Source: Microvirga thermotolerans | GTDB lineage: Bacteria > Pseudomonadota > Alphaproteobacteria > Rhizobiales > Beijerinckiaceae | Length of the DNA stretch: 64,000 nucleotides | Direction of reading: 5' to 3' | Assembly: GCF_009363855.1 (NCBI RefSeq) | Contig: NZ_CP045423.1 | Span: 558,001-622,000 of the forward strand | Shown: positions 26,944 through 35,042 of the stretch, piece by piece | How positions within the stretch are numbered: the stretch's first letter is position 1 | Layout of the letters: each line of letters opens with the position of its first letter | Made by a program: the position numbers and the translations under genes | Notes under the pieces: model-generated | Seen by the model: only the letters and a program-made list of their open reading frames with translations | The model's database searches: none | What the model was told of the DNA's origin: nothing

Positions 26944-28857
26944 ATGAAGCCTCTTCTGGATGTCATCGCCATCGGCCGCGCCTCGGTCGACCTCTACGGC
27001 CAGCAGGTCGGCGGCCGGCTGGAGGACATGGCGTCCTTCTCCAAGGCGGTGGGCGGCTGCCCGGCCAACATCGCCATCGGCACGGCGCGGCTGGGCCTGA
27101 AGTCGGGCCTCGTGACCCGCGTGGGCGACGAGGCCATGGGCCGCTTCATCCGCGAGCAGATGGAGCGCGAGGGCGTCTCGACCCGCGGCATCGCCACCGA
27201 CCGGGAGCGCCTGACCGCCCTCGTGATCCTCGGCGTGCGCGACGCGGAATCCTTCCCGCTCATCTTCTACCGGGACAACTGCGCCGACATGGCGCTGAGC
27301 GAGGAGGACATCGACGAGGACTTCATCGCCTCCGCCGCCGCCATCGTGGTGACGGGCACCCATTTCTCCCGCGAGAACACCGCGGCCGCGCAGAGAAAGG
27401 CGATCCGCATCGCGAAGGCGAACGGCCGCAAGGTGGTCTTCGACGTGGACTACCGCCCGAACCTCTGGGGCCTCCTCGGCCACGGGGCGGGCGAATCCCG
27501 CTACGTGCGCTCGGAGGCGGTGACGGAGCACCTGAGGCCGATCCTCCCCGACTGCGACCTGATCGTCGGCACCGAGGAGGAGCTGCACATCGCGGGCGGC
27601 TCCGAGGACACCCTCGAGGCGATCCGCAGCATCCGCGCCGTCTCGGCGGCGACCATCGTCTGCAAGCGCGGTCCGATGGGCTGCGTGGTCTTTCCCGGCG
27701 CGATCCCCGCTTCCCTGGACGAAGGCGTGAAGGGGCCGGGCTTCCCGGTCGAGGTCTACAACGTGCTCGGCGCGGGCGACGCCTTCCTGTCCGGCTTCCT
27801 GCGCGGCTGGCTCAAGGCCGAGCCCCTGGAAACCTGCTGCGCCTACGCCAATGCGAGCGGGGCCTTCGCCGTCTCGCGCCTTCTCTGCTCGCCGGAGATC
27901 CCGAGCTTCCCGGAGCTGCAGCACTTCCTGAAGAACGGCAGCCGCCACAGGGCCCTGCGCCTCGACGAGAGCCTCAACCACATCCACTGGGCGACGACCC
28001 GCCGCCCCGGGCCCGGGACGCTCATGGCGTTCGCCATCGACCACCGCATGCAGCTCGAGGCGATGGCGAAGGAGGCGGGCGCCCCGGTCGAGAGGATCGG
28101 CGCCTTCAAGGTGCTCGCCGTGCAGGCCGCCGCGCGCGTCGCGGACGGGCGGCCCGGCTTCGGCATGCTGCTCGACGGCACCTATGGCCGCGAGGCCCTG
28201 TTCCGTGCCGCGGACCATCCGTTCTGGATCGGCCGGCCGGTGGAGCGGCCCGGCTCGCGCCCCCTCGATTTCGAGAACGGCGGCAGCCTCGGGGCGCAGC
28301 TCGTCGAATGGCCGGTGGGACACACCATCAAGTGCCTGTGCTTCTACCATCCGGACGACCCGCCGGAGCTCAAGGCGCGCCAGGAACGCGAGCTGCTGCG
28401 CCTCCACGACGCGGCGCGGCGCATCGGCCGCGAGCTCCTGGTGGAGATCATCGCCGGGAAGAACGGCCCCCTGCGGGCGAGCACCATCCCCACCGTGCTC
28501 CAGCGCCTCTACGACCTCAACATCAGGCCCGACTGGTGGAAGCTCGAGCCGCAGACGGACGCCGCGGCCTGGCAGGCCATCGGCGAGACCGTCTCCCGGA
28601 ACGACCCCTATTGCCGCGGCATCGTGCTCCTCGGCCTCGAGGCGCCGGAGGACGAGCTGGAAGCGGCCTTCGCCGCGGCGGCGAAGGAACCGTGGGTGAA
28701 GGGCTTCGCCGTGGGCCGGACCATCTTCAACGATGCGGCCCGCCGCTGGCTCGCCGGCGAGATCGGCGATGCGGAGGCGGTCGCCGACATGGCGGCGCGC
28801 TTCCAGCGCCTCGCCGACGCCTGGCAGCGGGTCTCCGCGCGGGCGAAGGCGGCCTGA
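26944..28857 (+). CDS. iolC: 5-dehydro-2-deoxygluconokinase with C-terminal DUF2090 domain
   Basis: A 637-aa two-domain protein. Residues 1 to about 330 form a PfkB-family kinase: an N-terminal GRASVDLYG segment and the anion-hole/catalytic motif NVLGAGDAFLSGF near residue 280. Residues from about 345 to the end are DUF2090, starting at GTLMAFAIDHRMQLE. The kinase phosphorylates 2-deoxy-5-keto-gluconate. The DUF2090 domain has a TIM-barrel/class-I-aldolase-like look and probably performs the next (IolJ-type) cleavage, as no separate iolJ is seen. The ATG at 26944 is used. It is the first gene of iolCDEB. Confidence 0.93.
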   Translation: MKPLLDVIAIGRASVDLYGQQVGGRLEDMASFSKAVGGCPANIAIGTARLGLKSGLVTRVGDEAMGRFIREQMEREGVSTRGIATDRERLTALVILGVRDAESFPLIFYRDNCADMALSEEDIDEDFIASAAAIVVTGTHFSRENTAAAQRKAIRIAKANGRKVVFDVDYRPNLWGLLGHGAGESRYVRSEAVTEHLRPILPDCDLIVGTEEELHIAGGSEDTLEAIRSIRAVSAATIVCKRGPMGCVVFPGAIPASLDEGVKGPGFPVEVYNVLGAGDAFLSGFLRGWLKAEPLETCCAYANASGAFAVSRLLCSPEIPSFPELQHFLKNGSRHRALRLDESLNHIHWATTRRPGPGTLMAFAIDHRMQLEAMAKEAGAPVERIGAFKVLAVQAAARVADGRPGFGMLLDGTYGREALFRAADHPFWIGRPVERPGSRPLDFENGGSLGAQLVEWPVGHTIKCLCFYHPDDPPELKARQERELLRLHDAARRIGRELLVEIIAGKNGPLRASTIPTVLQRLYDLNIRPDWWKLEPQTDAAAWQAIGETVSRNDPYCRGIVLLGLEAPEDELEAAFAAAAKEPWVKGFAVGRTIFNDAARRWLAGEIGDAEAVADMAARFQRLADAWQRVSARAKAA

Positions 28858-28945
28858 CGGCCGAAGATCGTTCCAGACTCCGCGCCGCCCGAGCCATTCC
28901 GATGACGAACGACCCGACGCCTTCCCGATTCGAACAGGAGCTTGC

Positions 28946-30793
28946 ATGAGCACGATCCGCCTCACCATGGCCCAGGCCCTCGCCCGCTTCCTCGCGGCGC
29001 AGAAGGCAGACATCGACGGCGAGATTCTCCCCCTCTTCGCCGGCGTCTGGGCGATCTTCGGCCACGGCAACGTGGCGGGCCTGGGAGAGGCCCTCTACGG
29101 GGTGCGCGACAGGCTCCCCACCTACCGCGCCCACAACGAGCAGGGCATGGCCCACGCGGCCATCGCCTTCGCCAAGGCCTCGCGCCGCCGGCGCATGATG
29201 GCCTGCACCACCTCCATCGGCCCGGGCGCCACCAACATGGTGACGGCCGCCGCCGTCGCCCATGTGAACCGCCTGCCCGTCCTGCTCCTGCCGGGCGACG
29301 TCTTCGCCAACCGCCGTCCGGACCCGGTGTTGCAGCAGATCGAGGATTTCTCGGACGGAACGGTCTCGGCCAACGACTGCTTCCGGCCCGTATCCCGCTA
29401 TTTCGACCGCATCGCGCGGCCGGAGCAGATCGTTCCCGCCCTCCAGCGCGCCATGGCCGTGCTGACGGACCCGGCCGAATGCGGGCCGGTGACGCTCGCC
29501 CTGTGCCAGGACACGCAGGCCGAAGCCTACGACTATCCGGAATCGTTCTTCGCGGAGAAGGTCTGGACGCCGCGCCGGCTCCGCCCGGACCGGACGGAGC
29601 TCGCGGAGGCGGCGCGGATCCTGAAGGGCGCGAAGAAGCCCTTCGTCGTCGCCGGCGGCGGCGTGCTCTATTCCGGCGCGGAGAAGACCCTGTCCGACTT
29701 CGCGGCCCGGCACGGGCTCCCCGTCGGGGAGACGCAGGCGGGCAAGTCGAGCCTCGCCCACGACGACGCGGCCAATCTCGGCGCCATCGGCGTGACCGGC
29801 ACGGGCGCGGCCAACGCGCTGGCGGAGGACGCGGACGTGATCCTCGCGGTCGGCACCCGCCTGCAGGATTTCACCACGGGCTCCTGGGCCCTGTTCAAGA
29901 ACCCGGGCCGGCGCATCGTGGCGCTGAACGTCCAGCCCTTCGACGCGACGAAGCATGGCGCGGCTTCCCTGGTGGCGGATGCGAGAACCGGCCTGGAGGA
30001 GCTCGGGGAGGCGCTCGGCACTTGGAAGGCGCCGGAGGCATGGACGGCGAAGGCCCGGGACGGGAAGGCGCGCTGGTTCGAGGAGGCGGCGCGGTTCACC
30101 GACCCGACCAACGCCGCGCTGCCCTCCGACGCGCAGGTGATCGGCGCGGTGCAGCGCAACGCCCGGCCGACCGACGTGGTGGTCTGCGCCGCGGGCGGCC
30201 TCCCCGGCGAGCTGCACAAGCACTGGAAGGCCGCCCAGGCCGGCGGCTACCACATGGAATACGGCTATTCCTGCATGGGCTACGAGATCGCCGGCGGGCT
30301 CGGCGTGAAGATGGCGGACCCGGGCCGCGACGTCACCGTCATGGTGGGCGACGGCTCCTACCTGATGATGAACTCCGAGCTGGCGACCTCGGTGATGCTC
30401 GGCCTGAAGCTCACGGTCGTCCTCCTGGACAACCGCGGCTACGGCTGCATCAACCGACTGCAGCGGGCGACCGGGGGCGAGAGCTTCAACAATCTGCTGC
30501 GGCATGCCCGCCACGTGACGCTGCCCGACATCGATTTCGCCGCGCATGCCGCGAGCCTCGGCGCGAAGGCGATCAAGGTGAAGGGAATCGGCGAACTGGA
30601 GAGCGCGCTGAAGGAGGCCCGGAAGGCGGAGCGCACCACGGTGATCGTCATCGACACCGACCCCCTCGCCTCCACCGACGCGGGCGGGCACTGGTGGGAC
30701 GTGGCCGTGCCCGAGGTGTCGGCGCGGCCCCAGGTGAACGAGGCCCGCCGGGCCTACGAGAAGGCCCTCGCCGCGCAGCGGGTGGGCGACTGA
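28946..30793 (+). CDS. iolD: 3D-(3,5/4)-trihydroxycyclohexane-1,2-dione hydrolase
   Basis: A 615-aa thiamine-diphosphate enzyme of the acetolactate-synthase fold. The ThDP-activating Glu lies in HNEQGMAHAA (near residue 55), and the Mg-ThDP motif GDGSYLMMNSE lies near residue 470. IolD opens the ring of the trione intermediate to 5-deoxyglucuronic acid. AGGAG precedes the ATG at 28946. It follows iolC by 88 bp and precedes iolE. Confidence 0.95.
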   Translation: MSTIRLTMAQALARFLAAQKADIDGEILPLFAGVWAIFGHGNVAGLGEALYGVRDRLPTYRAHNEQGMAHAAIAFAKASRRRRMMACTTSIGPGATNMVTAAAVAHVNRLPVLLLPGDVFANRRPDPVLQQIEDFSDGTVSANDCFRPVSRYFDRIARPEQIVPALQRAMAVLTDPAECGPVTLALCQDTQAEAYDYPESFFAEKVWTPRRLRPDRTELAEAARILKGAKKPFVVAGGGVLYSGAEKTLSDFAARHGLPVGETQAGKSSLAHDDAANLGAIGVTGTGAANALAEDADVILAVGTRLQDFTTGSWALFKNPGRRIVALNVQPFDATKHGAASLVADARTGLEELGEALGTWKAPEAWTAKARDGKARWFEEAARFTDPTNAALPSDAQVIGAVQRNARPTDVVVCAAGGLPGELHKHWKAAQAGGYHMEYGYSCMGYEIAGGLGVKMADPGRDVTVMVGDGSYLMMNSELATSVMLGLKLTVVLLDNRGYGCINRLQRATGGESFNNLLRHARHVTLPDIDFAAHAASLGAKAIKVKGIGELESALKEARKAERTTVIVIDTDPLASTDAGGHWWDVAVPEVSARPQVNEARRAYEKALAAQRVGD

Positions 30794-30817
30794 ACCGACG
30801 AACGAAAGAGAACGAAC

Positions 30818-31702
30818 ATGACGATCCGTATCGGGGCGAATCCCATTGGCTGGTCGAACGACGACATGCCGGAACTCGGCGGCGAGACGCCTCTCGAAGT
30901 GTGCCTGGCCGAGGCGAAGGAAGCGGGCTTCGAGGGCATGGAGCTCGGCAACAAGTTCCCGCGCGAGCCGGAGGCGCTGAAGAAGGCGCTCGCGCCCTTC
31001 GGCCTCGCCTGCGTGTCGGGCTGGTACTCGGCAGAGCTGCTCATCCGCGACGCGGACGCGGAGATGAAGGCGCTGCGCCCGCATCTCGACCTGCTCAAGG
31101 CGATGGGCTCGAACGTCCTCGTCTTCGCGGAAACCTCGAACGCCATCCACGGCGACCGCTCCAAGCCCCTGTCGCAGCGCCCGGTGATGAAGCCGGGCGA
31201 CTGGGCGGAGTTCGGCCGCCGGGTGACGCAGGTCGCCGAGCGGACCCTTCAGGAGGGCGTCCGCCTCGTCTACCATCACCACATGGGCACCATCGTGGAA
31301 TCGGAGGCCGACATCGACGCCTTCATGGCCGCGACCGGCGAGGCTGCCCATCTCCTCCTCGACACCGGCCACGCCACCTGGGGCGGCGCGGACCCCGCCG
31401 CCCTGGCCCGCCGCTACCGCAGCCGCATCAGCCACGTGCACACCAAGGACGTGCGCAAGAGCGTGATGGAGAAGTCGCGGGCCGAGAACTGGAGCTTCCT
31501 CGATTCGGTGATCGAGGGCGTCTACACCGTTCCCGGCGACGGCATGGTGGACTTCGTCTCCGTGTTCCGGGAGCTGCCGGGCTACAGCGGCTGGGTGGTG
31601 ATCGAGGCGGAGCAGGACCCCAAGAAGGCCCATCCCCTCACCTATGCCAAGATGGGCTATGCCAACCTCACCCGCTTCCTGAAGGAAGCCGGGCTACGGT
31701 AG
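30818..31702 (+). CDS. iolE: Inosose dehydratase (2-keto-myo-inositol dehydratase)
   Basis: A 294-aa AP-endonuclease-2-type TIM barrel. The N-terminus IRIGANPIGWSNDDMPELGG is typical of IolE, and metal-ligand His/Glu/Asp residues are seen in HHHMGTIVE, LDTGHATWG and SHVHTKD. It dehydrates 2-keto-myo-inositol before IolD. It starts 24 bp after iolD and is 12 bp from iolB, indicating one operon. Confidence 0.95.
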   Translation: MTIRIGANPIGWSNDDMPELGGETPLEVCLAEAKEAGFEGMELGNKFPREPEALKKALAPFGLACVSGWYSAELLIRDADAEMKALRPHLDLLKAMGSNVLVFAETSNAIHGDRSKPLSQRPVMKPGDWAEFGRRVTQVAERTLQEGVRLVYHHHMGTIVESEADIDAFMAATGEAAHLLLDTGHATWGGADPAALARRYRSRISHVHTKDVRKSVMEKSRAENWSFLDSVIEGVYTVPGDGMVDFVSVFRELPGYSGWVVIEAEQDPKKAHPLTYAKMGYANLTRFLKEAGLR

Positions 31703-31714
31703 AGGAGACACACG

Positions 31715-32518
31715 ATGCCGAACCTCCTGGTCAAGCCGTCGCGGCCCGACGCGGACGGGCGGATCCATGCGGTCACGCCGGAAACCGCCGGGTGGACCTA
31801 TGTGGGCTTCGAGGTCTTCCGCCTGAAGGCGGGGCAGAGCCTGCACCGGGAAACGCACAGGCGCGAGGCCTGCATCGTCATGCTCTCCGGGCGCGCCCGC
31901 GCCTCGGCGGCGGGCCAGGATTTCGGCACCATCGGCGGACGCTCCTCCCCGTTCGAGCCGGACCCGTGGTCCCTCTACGTGCCCGCGCGCTCGGAATGGA
32001 CGCTGACGGCGGACGGCGACTGCGAGATCGCCGTCTGCACCGCGCCCGCCGAAGGCCGGCTGCCGGCGCGCGTCATCCGTCCCGAGCGGGTCGGGCAGGA
32101 GACGCGCGGCAAGGGCACCAACACCCGGCACGTGCGCAACATCCTGCCCGAGACGGAGCCCGCGGAAAGCCTGCTGGTGGTGGAGGTCATCACGCCGCCC
32201 GGCCACTGGTCGAGCTATCCGCCCCACAAGCACGACCGCGACGCGCTGCCGGACGAGTCCCTCCTGGAGGAGACCTATTACCACCGCCTCAACCCGCCGA
32301 CCGGCTTCGCCCTGCAGCGGGTCTACACGGACGACCGCTCCCTCGACGAGACGCTCGCGGCGAGCGACGGCGACGTGGTGCTCGTGCCCAGGGGCTACCA
32401 CCCCGTCGGCGCGCCGCACGGCTACGAGCTCTACTACCTCAACGTGATGGCCGGCCCGAAGCGGATCTGGAAGTTCCACAACGACCCGGCGCACGAGTGG
32501 ATGCTGGCGAAGGCGTGA
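31715..32518 (+). CDS. iolB: 5-deoxy-glucuronate isomerase
   Basis: A 267-aa cupin-fold protein. The two-cupin architecture with metal-binding segments is visible (HWSSYPPHKHDRD and GYHPVGAPHGYELYYLNVMAG). It isomerises 5-deoxyglucuronic acid to 2-deoxy-5-keto-gluconate, the substrate of IolC. GAGGAGA lies just upstream of the ATG. It is the last iol gene of the operon. Confidence 0.95.
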   Translation: MPNLLVKPSRPDADGRIHAVTPETAGWTYVGFEVFRLKAGQSLHRETHRREACIVMLSGRARASAAGQDFGTIGGRSSPFEPDPWSLYVPARSEWTLTADGDCEIAVCTAPAEGRLPARVIRPERVGQETRGKGTNTRHVRNILPETEPAESLLVVEVITPPGHWSSYPPHKHDRDALPDESLLEETYYHRLNPPTGFALQRVYTDDRSLDETLAASDGDVVLVPRGYHPVGAPHGYELYYLNVMAGPKRIWKFHNDPAHEWMLAKA

Positions 32519-32595
32519 CCGGCGGTTTTCCGCACGGGCGCCGACAGGCGGCGGGAGGGGCCGGTTCAAAATGTGCCCACATTCCCATGTGATTC

Positions 32596-32626
32596 CCCTG
32601 TGACGGTCCGCAGGACCGTCACAGGG
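32596..32626 (+). terminator. Perfect 14-bp hairpin after iolB
   Basis: CCCTGTGACGGTCC (32596-32609) and GGACCGTCACAGGG (32613-32626) pair perfectly around a GCA loop. It lies 78 bp past iolB and just before the small lipoprotein gene. No U-tract follows, so it may act as a barrier/3' stabiliser for iolCDEB or as a regulatory element of the next gene. Confidence 0.5.
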
Positions 32627-32635
32627 AGAGTGCAC

Positions 32636-32845
32636 ATGACCCGTCCGGGATGGATCGCCGCCGGTCTCCTCGCGCTGCTCGTGGGCGGCTGCGCCGTCTA
32701 CGGCTCGGCCGAGACGGCGACATTCCAGATCGAGGGCGACACGGCGCGCGTCACGGCCGACCGCTGGGAAGGCGGCATCGCCTGCGGGCCGGGCGTGGCT
32801 GCCGGTCCCTGCGCCGCGGGCTCCGTCCGCGAGGGAATCCGCTGA
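32636..32845 (+). CDS. Small lipoprotein
   Basis: A 69-aa protein with a clear lipoprotein signal (WIAAGLLALLVGGC, lipobox LVGGC, Cys22). The mature part is only about 48 residues with two more cysteines (ACGPG, GPCAAG). AGGGAGAG precedes the ATG at 32636. Function unknown. It is convergent with the hlyU-like gene, with 6 bp between them. Confidence 0.65.
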   Translation: MTRPGWIAAGLLALLVGGCAVYGSAETATFQIEGDTARVTADRWEGGIACGPGVAAGPCAAGSVREGIR

Positions 32846-32851
32846 AGGCGG

Positions 32852-33151
32852 TCAGGAAAAGATCCGGTCGCCCTGCTCGTCGATGATCTGCCGGGCCTTC
32901 GTGACCGCGAACGCGGCGGCGTCCTCCCGGCTCGCATGGGTCTCGGCCCGCACGAAGCGGTGTTCCTTCACGCCTTCCGGAAAATCCTTCTCGATGATCC
33001 CGGCCGTCTGGAACTGGCCCCGCGCCGGATAGGGGGCGGGCCGGATGCGGTAGCCCTTGTACGCAACGGCCTCGGCGGGAGGCTCCTCGCGGCTCTCGGA
33101 GCGGCCCTTGCCGGCGAGGCGGGACAGGAGATCGGATAGGAAGGATGCCAT
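32852..33151 (-). CDS. HlyU family protein
   Basis: A 99-aa protein matching the HlyU (PF10115-type) pattern: AYKGYRIRPAP, a polar loop, then AGIIEKDFPEGVKEHRF and a C-terminal helix ending DEQGDRIF. HlyU of Vibrio is a transcription activator of haemolysin genes, but most alphaproteobacterial homologues are uncharacterised and lack an obvious DNA-binding domain. It is a single gene downstream of the metallo-beta-lactamase-fold gene on the same strand. Confidence 0.8.
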   Translation of the reverse strand: MASFLSDLLSRLAGKGRSESREEPPAEAVAYKGYRIRPAPYPARGQFQTAGIIEKDFPEGVKEHRFVRAETHASREDAAAFAVTKARQIIDEQGDRIFS

Positions 33152-33223
33152 GGACAGCGCTGAACTCCTGCGACGACCGGACGGTCATAGCATGTCCGGC
33201 CGCCGCGCCGTCAATGCGGCCGG

Positions 33224-34030
33224 TCAGGAAATCAGCTCCACGTAGCGCCGCACGGAGCGCTCCACCACGGCCTTGGCGTCGGCCTTCACGTCCTTCCCCG
33301 AAAACGCGCCGTAGATCCGGTCGAAGCGGAGCGGCGCGAGTCTCTCCCCGATCCGCAGCACCTCCCGCGCGGGCAGCGGCATCATGTTGGGATAGCTCCA
33401 CAGGAAGCTGACGCGGCGCACGTCCGCCGCCACCTGGACGATGTCGCCGGACAGGAGCACTCCGGCCCCGTCCCCGGCCCCCTTCCAGTGCAGGACCGTC
33501 CCGCCGGGAAAGTGGCCGCCGAGCCGGATCAGCGTCGCGTCCGGCAGGATGTCGAGGGAATCGCCCTCCCAGAAGCGGATGGCTTCGGAGGGGCGCATCG
33601 CCCATTCGCGGTCGGCCGCATGGAGATAGACAGGCACGTCGCCGAAGGCGCGGCTCCAGTCCTGGACGGTGGTGTAGTAGTGCGGGTGCGAGACGGCGAT
33701 GGCCGCGAGGCCGCCCAGCGCCCGGACGATGGCGACGGTCGCCTCGTCGAGAAGGGCGATGCAGTCCCACAGGACGTTCCCCGCCGCCGTGCGGACCAGG
33801 AAGGCGCGCTGGTTGATGGCGAAGGCCGGCACGGTCTGGAGGCTGTAGAGGTCCGGCTCGTGCAGCTTCCAGGCATTGGCATGGGATGCGGCGAGCCTCT
33901 CCCGCGTGGTCCAGCCCTGCCCGGAGGCCGGAACGTATTGCCGCTCGTCGTCGCAGACAGGGCAGGCCGCGGGCGGCGTTTCGGCAGGCGGGTACGAGGT
34001 CCCGCAGGCGGAGCAGAGGAAGGTCGGCAT
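33224..34030 (-). CDS. Metallo-beta-lactamase-fold protein with N-terminal zinc ribbon
   Basis: A 268-aa protein. The first 30 residues contain two CxxC pairs (CSAC at 6-9 and CPVC at 23-26), a rubredoxin-like zinc ribbon. The rest is a metallo-beta-lactamase fold, but the usual HxHxDH is replaced by SHPHYYTT. Later ligands appear as GGHFPGG and LLSGDIV. One metal site is therefore altered, and the activity may be redox-linked or non-hydrolytic. It is divergent from kynA and co-oriented with the HlyU-like gene. Confidence 0.8.
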   Translation of the reverse strand: MPTFLCSACGTSYPPAETPPAACPVCDDERQYVPASGQGWTTRERLAASHANAWKLHEPDLYSLQTVPAFAINQRAFLVRTAAGNVLWDCIALLDEATVAIVRALGGLAAIAVSHPHYYTTVQDWSRAFGDVPVYLHAADREWAMRPSEAIRFWEGDSLDILPDATLIRLGGHFPGGTVLHWKGAGDGAGVLLSGDIVQVAADVRRVSFLWSYPNMMPLPAREVLRIGERLAPLRFDRIYGAFSGKDVKADAKAVVERSVRRYVELIS

Positions 34031-34165
34031 GGCTCGGATGTTCCCTTACAGGACGTGCAACCTAGCCGTTCGCCTTCTCGGATCAAGGTCGCGGGCGGGT
34101 TTTACATCGCGAATCCGATTCCCTAGGATCCCCCGACGTCATTCGCATGCGGCGAGGAGGGTGTG

Positions 34166-35026
34166 ATGAGCGCTGAGAAGAGCACGGCGGATCGCGATGC
34201 GTCGTCGCCCGGCACGGAGGGCATCCATACCGACTTCTCGGGCGGCATGAGCTATGGCGACTACCTGCACCTGGACACCCTGCTCTCGGCGCAGGTGCCC
34301 CTGACCGGCGAGCACGACGAGCTGCTCTTCATCGTCATCCACCAGGTGAAGGAACTGTGGCTGAAGCTCTTCAACCGCGAGCTCGACACCGCCCTCGTGC
34401 ACATCCGCGCGGACGAGCTGCAGCCGGCCTTCAAGTGCTGCGCCCGCATCAACCGCATCCAGGAGCAGCTGATCCAGGCCTGGACGGTGCTCTCCACCAT
34501 GACGCCGTCCGACTACCTGCGCTTCCGCCCGGCCCTGGGGCGCTCCTCCGGCTTCCAGTCCTGGCAGTACCGTCTGGTGGAGTTCAAGCTCGGCGCGAAG
34601 GACGCCCTGAAGATCGCGCCCCACCGCCACAGGCCGGAGATCGCCGCGATGCTGGACGAGGCCTACCGCGCCCCCGGCCTCTACGACGAGGCCCTGCGCC
34701 TGCTGGCGCGGCGCGGATACCCGGTGCCTCCGGAAGTCCTCGAGCGGGACGTGACGCAGCCCTACGCCGCGCATCCCGGCGTCGAGGCGGTGTGGGAGGA
34801 GATCTACCGCCACTCGGACGAGCATTTCGACCTCTACGAGCTCGCGGAGGAGCTGGTCGATCTGGAGGACGCGTTCCAGCAATGGCGCTTCCGGCACATG
34901 AAGACGGTGGAGCGCATCATCGGCATGCGCCGCGGCACCGGCGGCAGCGCCGGCGTCGCCTATCTCAAGCAGGCCCTCGACCGCTCGTTCTTTCCGGAAC
35001 TCTGGTCGGTGAGAACCAAGCTCTGA
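34166..35026 (+). CDS. kynA: Tryptophan 2,3-dioxygenase
   Basis: A 286-aa haem enzyme. Family hallmarks include GGMSYGDYLHLDTLL, FIVIHQVKELWLKL, the substrate-binding Arg in FRPALGRSSGFQSWQYR, and the proximal haem His in FRHMKTVERIIG. It oxidises L-tryptophan to N-formylkynurenine. GGCGAGGAGG precedes the ATG at 34166 (a GTG one codon earlier is less likely). It is 16 bp upstream of the kynureninase-like gene, so the two form an operon. Kynurenine formamidase (kynB) is not in the window. Confidence 0.95.
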   Translation: MSAEKSTADRDASSPGTEGIHTDFSGGMSYGDYLHLDTLLSAQVPLTGEHDELLFIVIHQVKELWLKLFNRELDTALVHIRADELQPAFKCCARINRIQEQLIQAWTVLSTMTPSDYLRFRPALGRSSGFQSWQYRLVEFKLGAKDALKIAPHRHRPEIAAMLDEAYRAPGLYDEALRLLARRGYPVPPEVLERDVTQPYAAHPGVEAVWEEIYRHSDEHFDLYELAEELVDLEDAFQQWRFRHMKTVERIIGMRRGTGGSAGVAYLKQALDRSFFPELWSVRTKL

Positions 35027-35042
35027 CGGAACGGAGACCGCC

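Noticed and set aside
26791..29070. Long antisense frame over iolC
   Set aside because: iolC has full kinase and DUF2090 domains; the antisense product shows no motifs and reflects codon-position GC bias.
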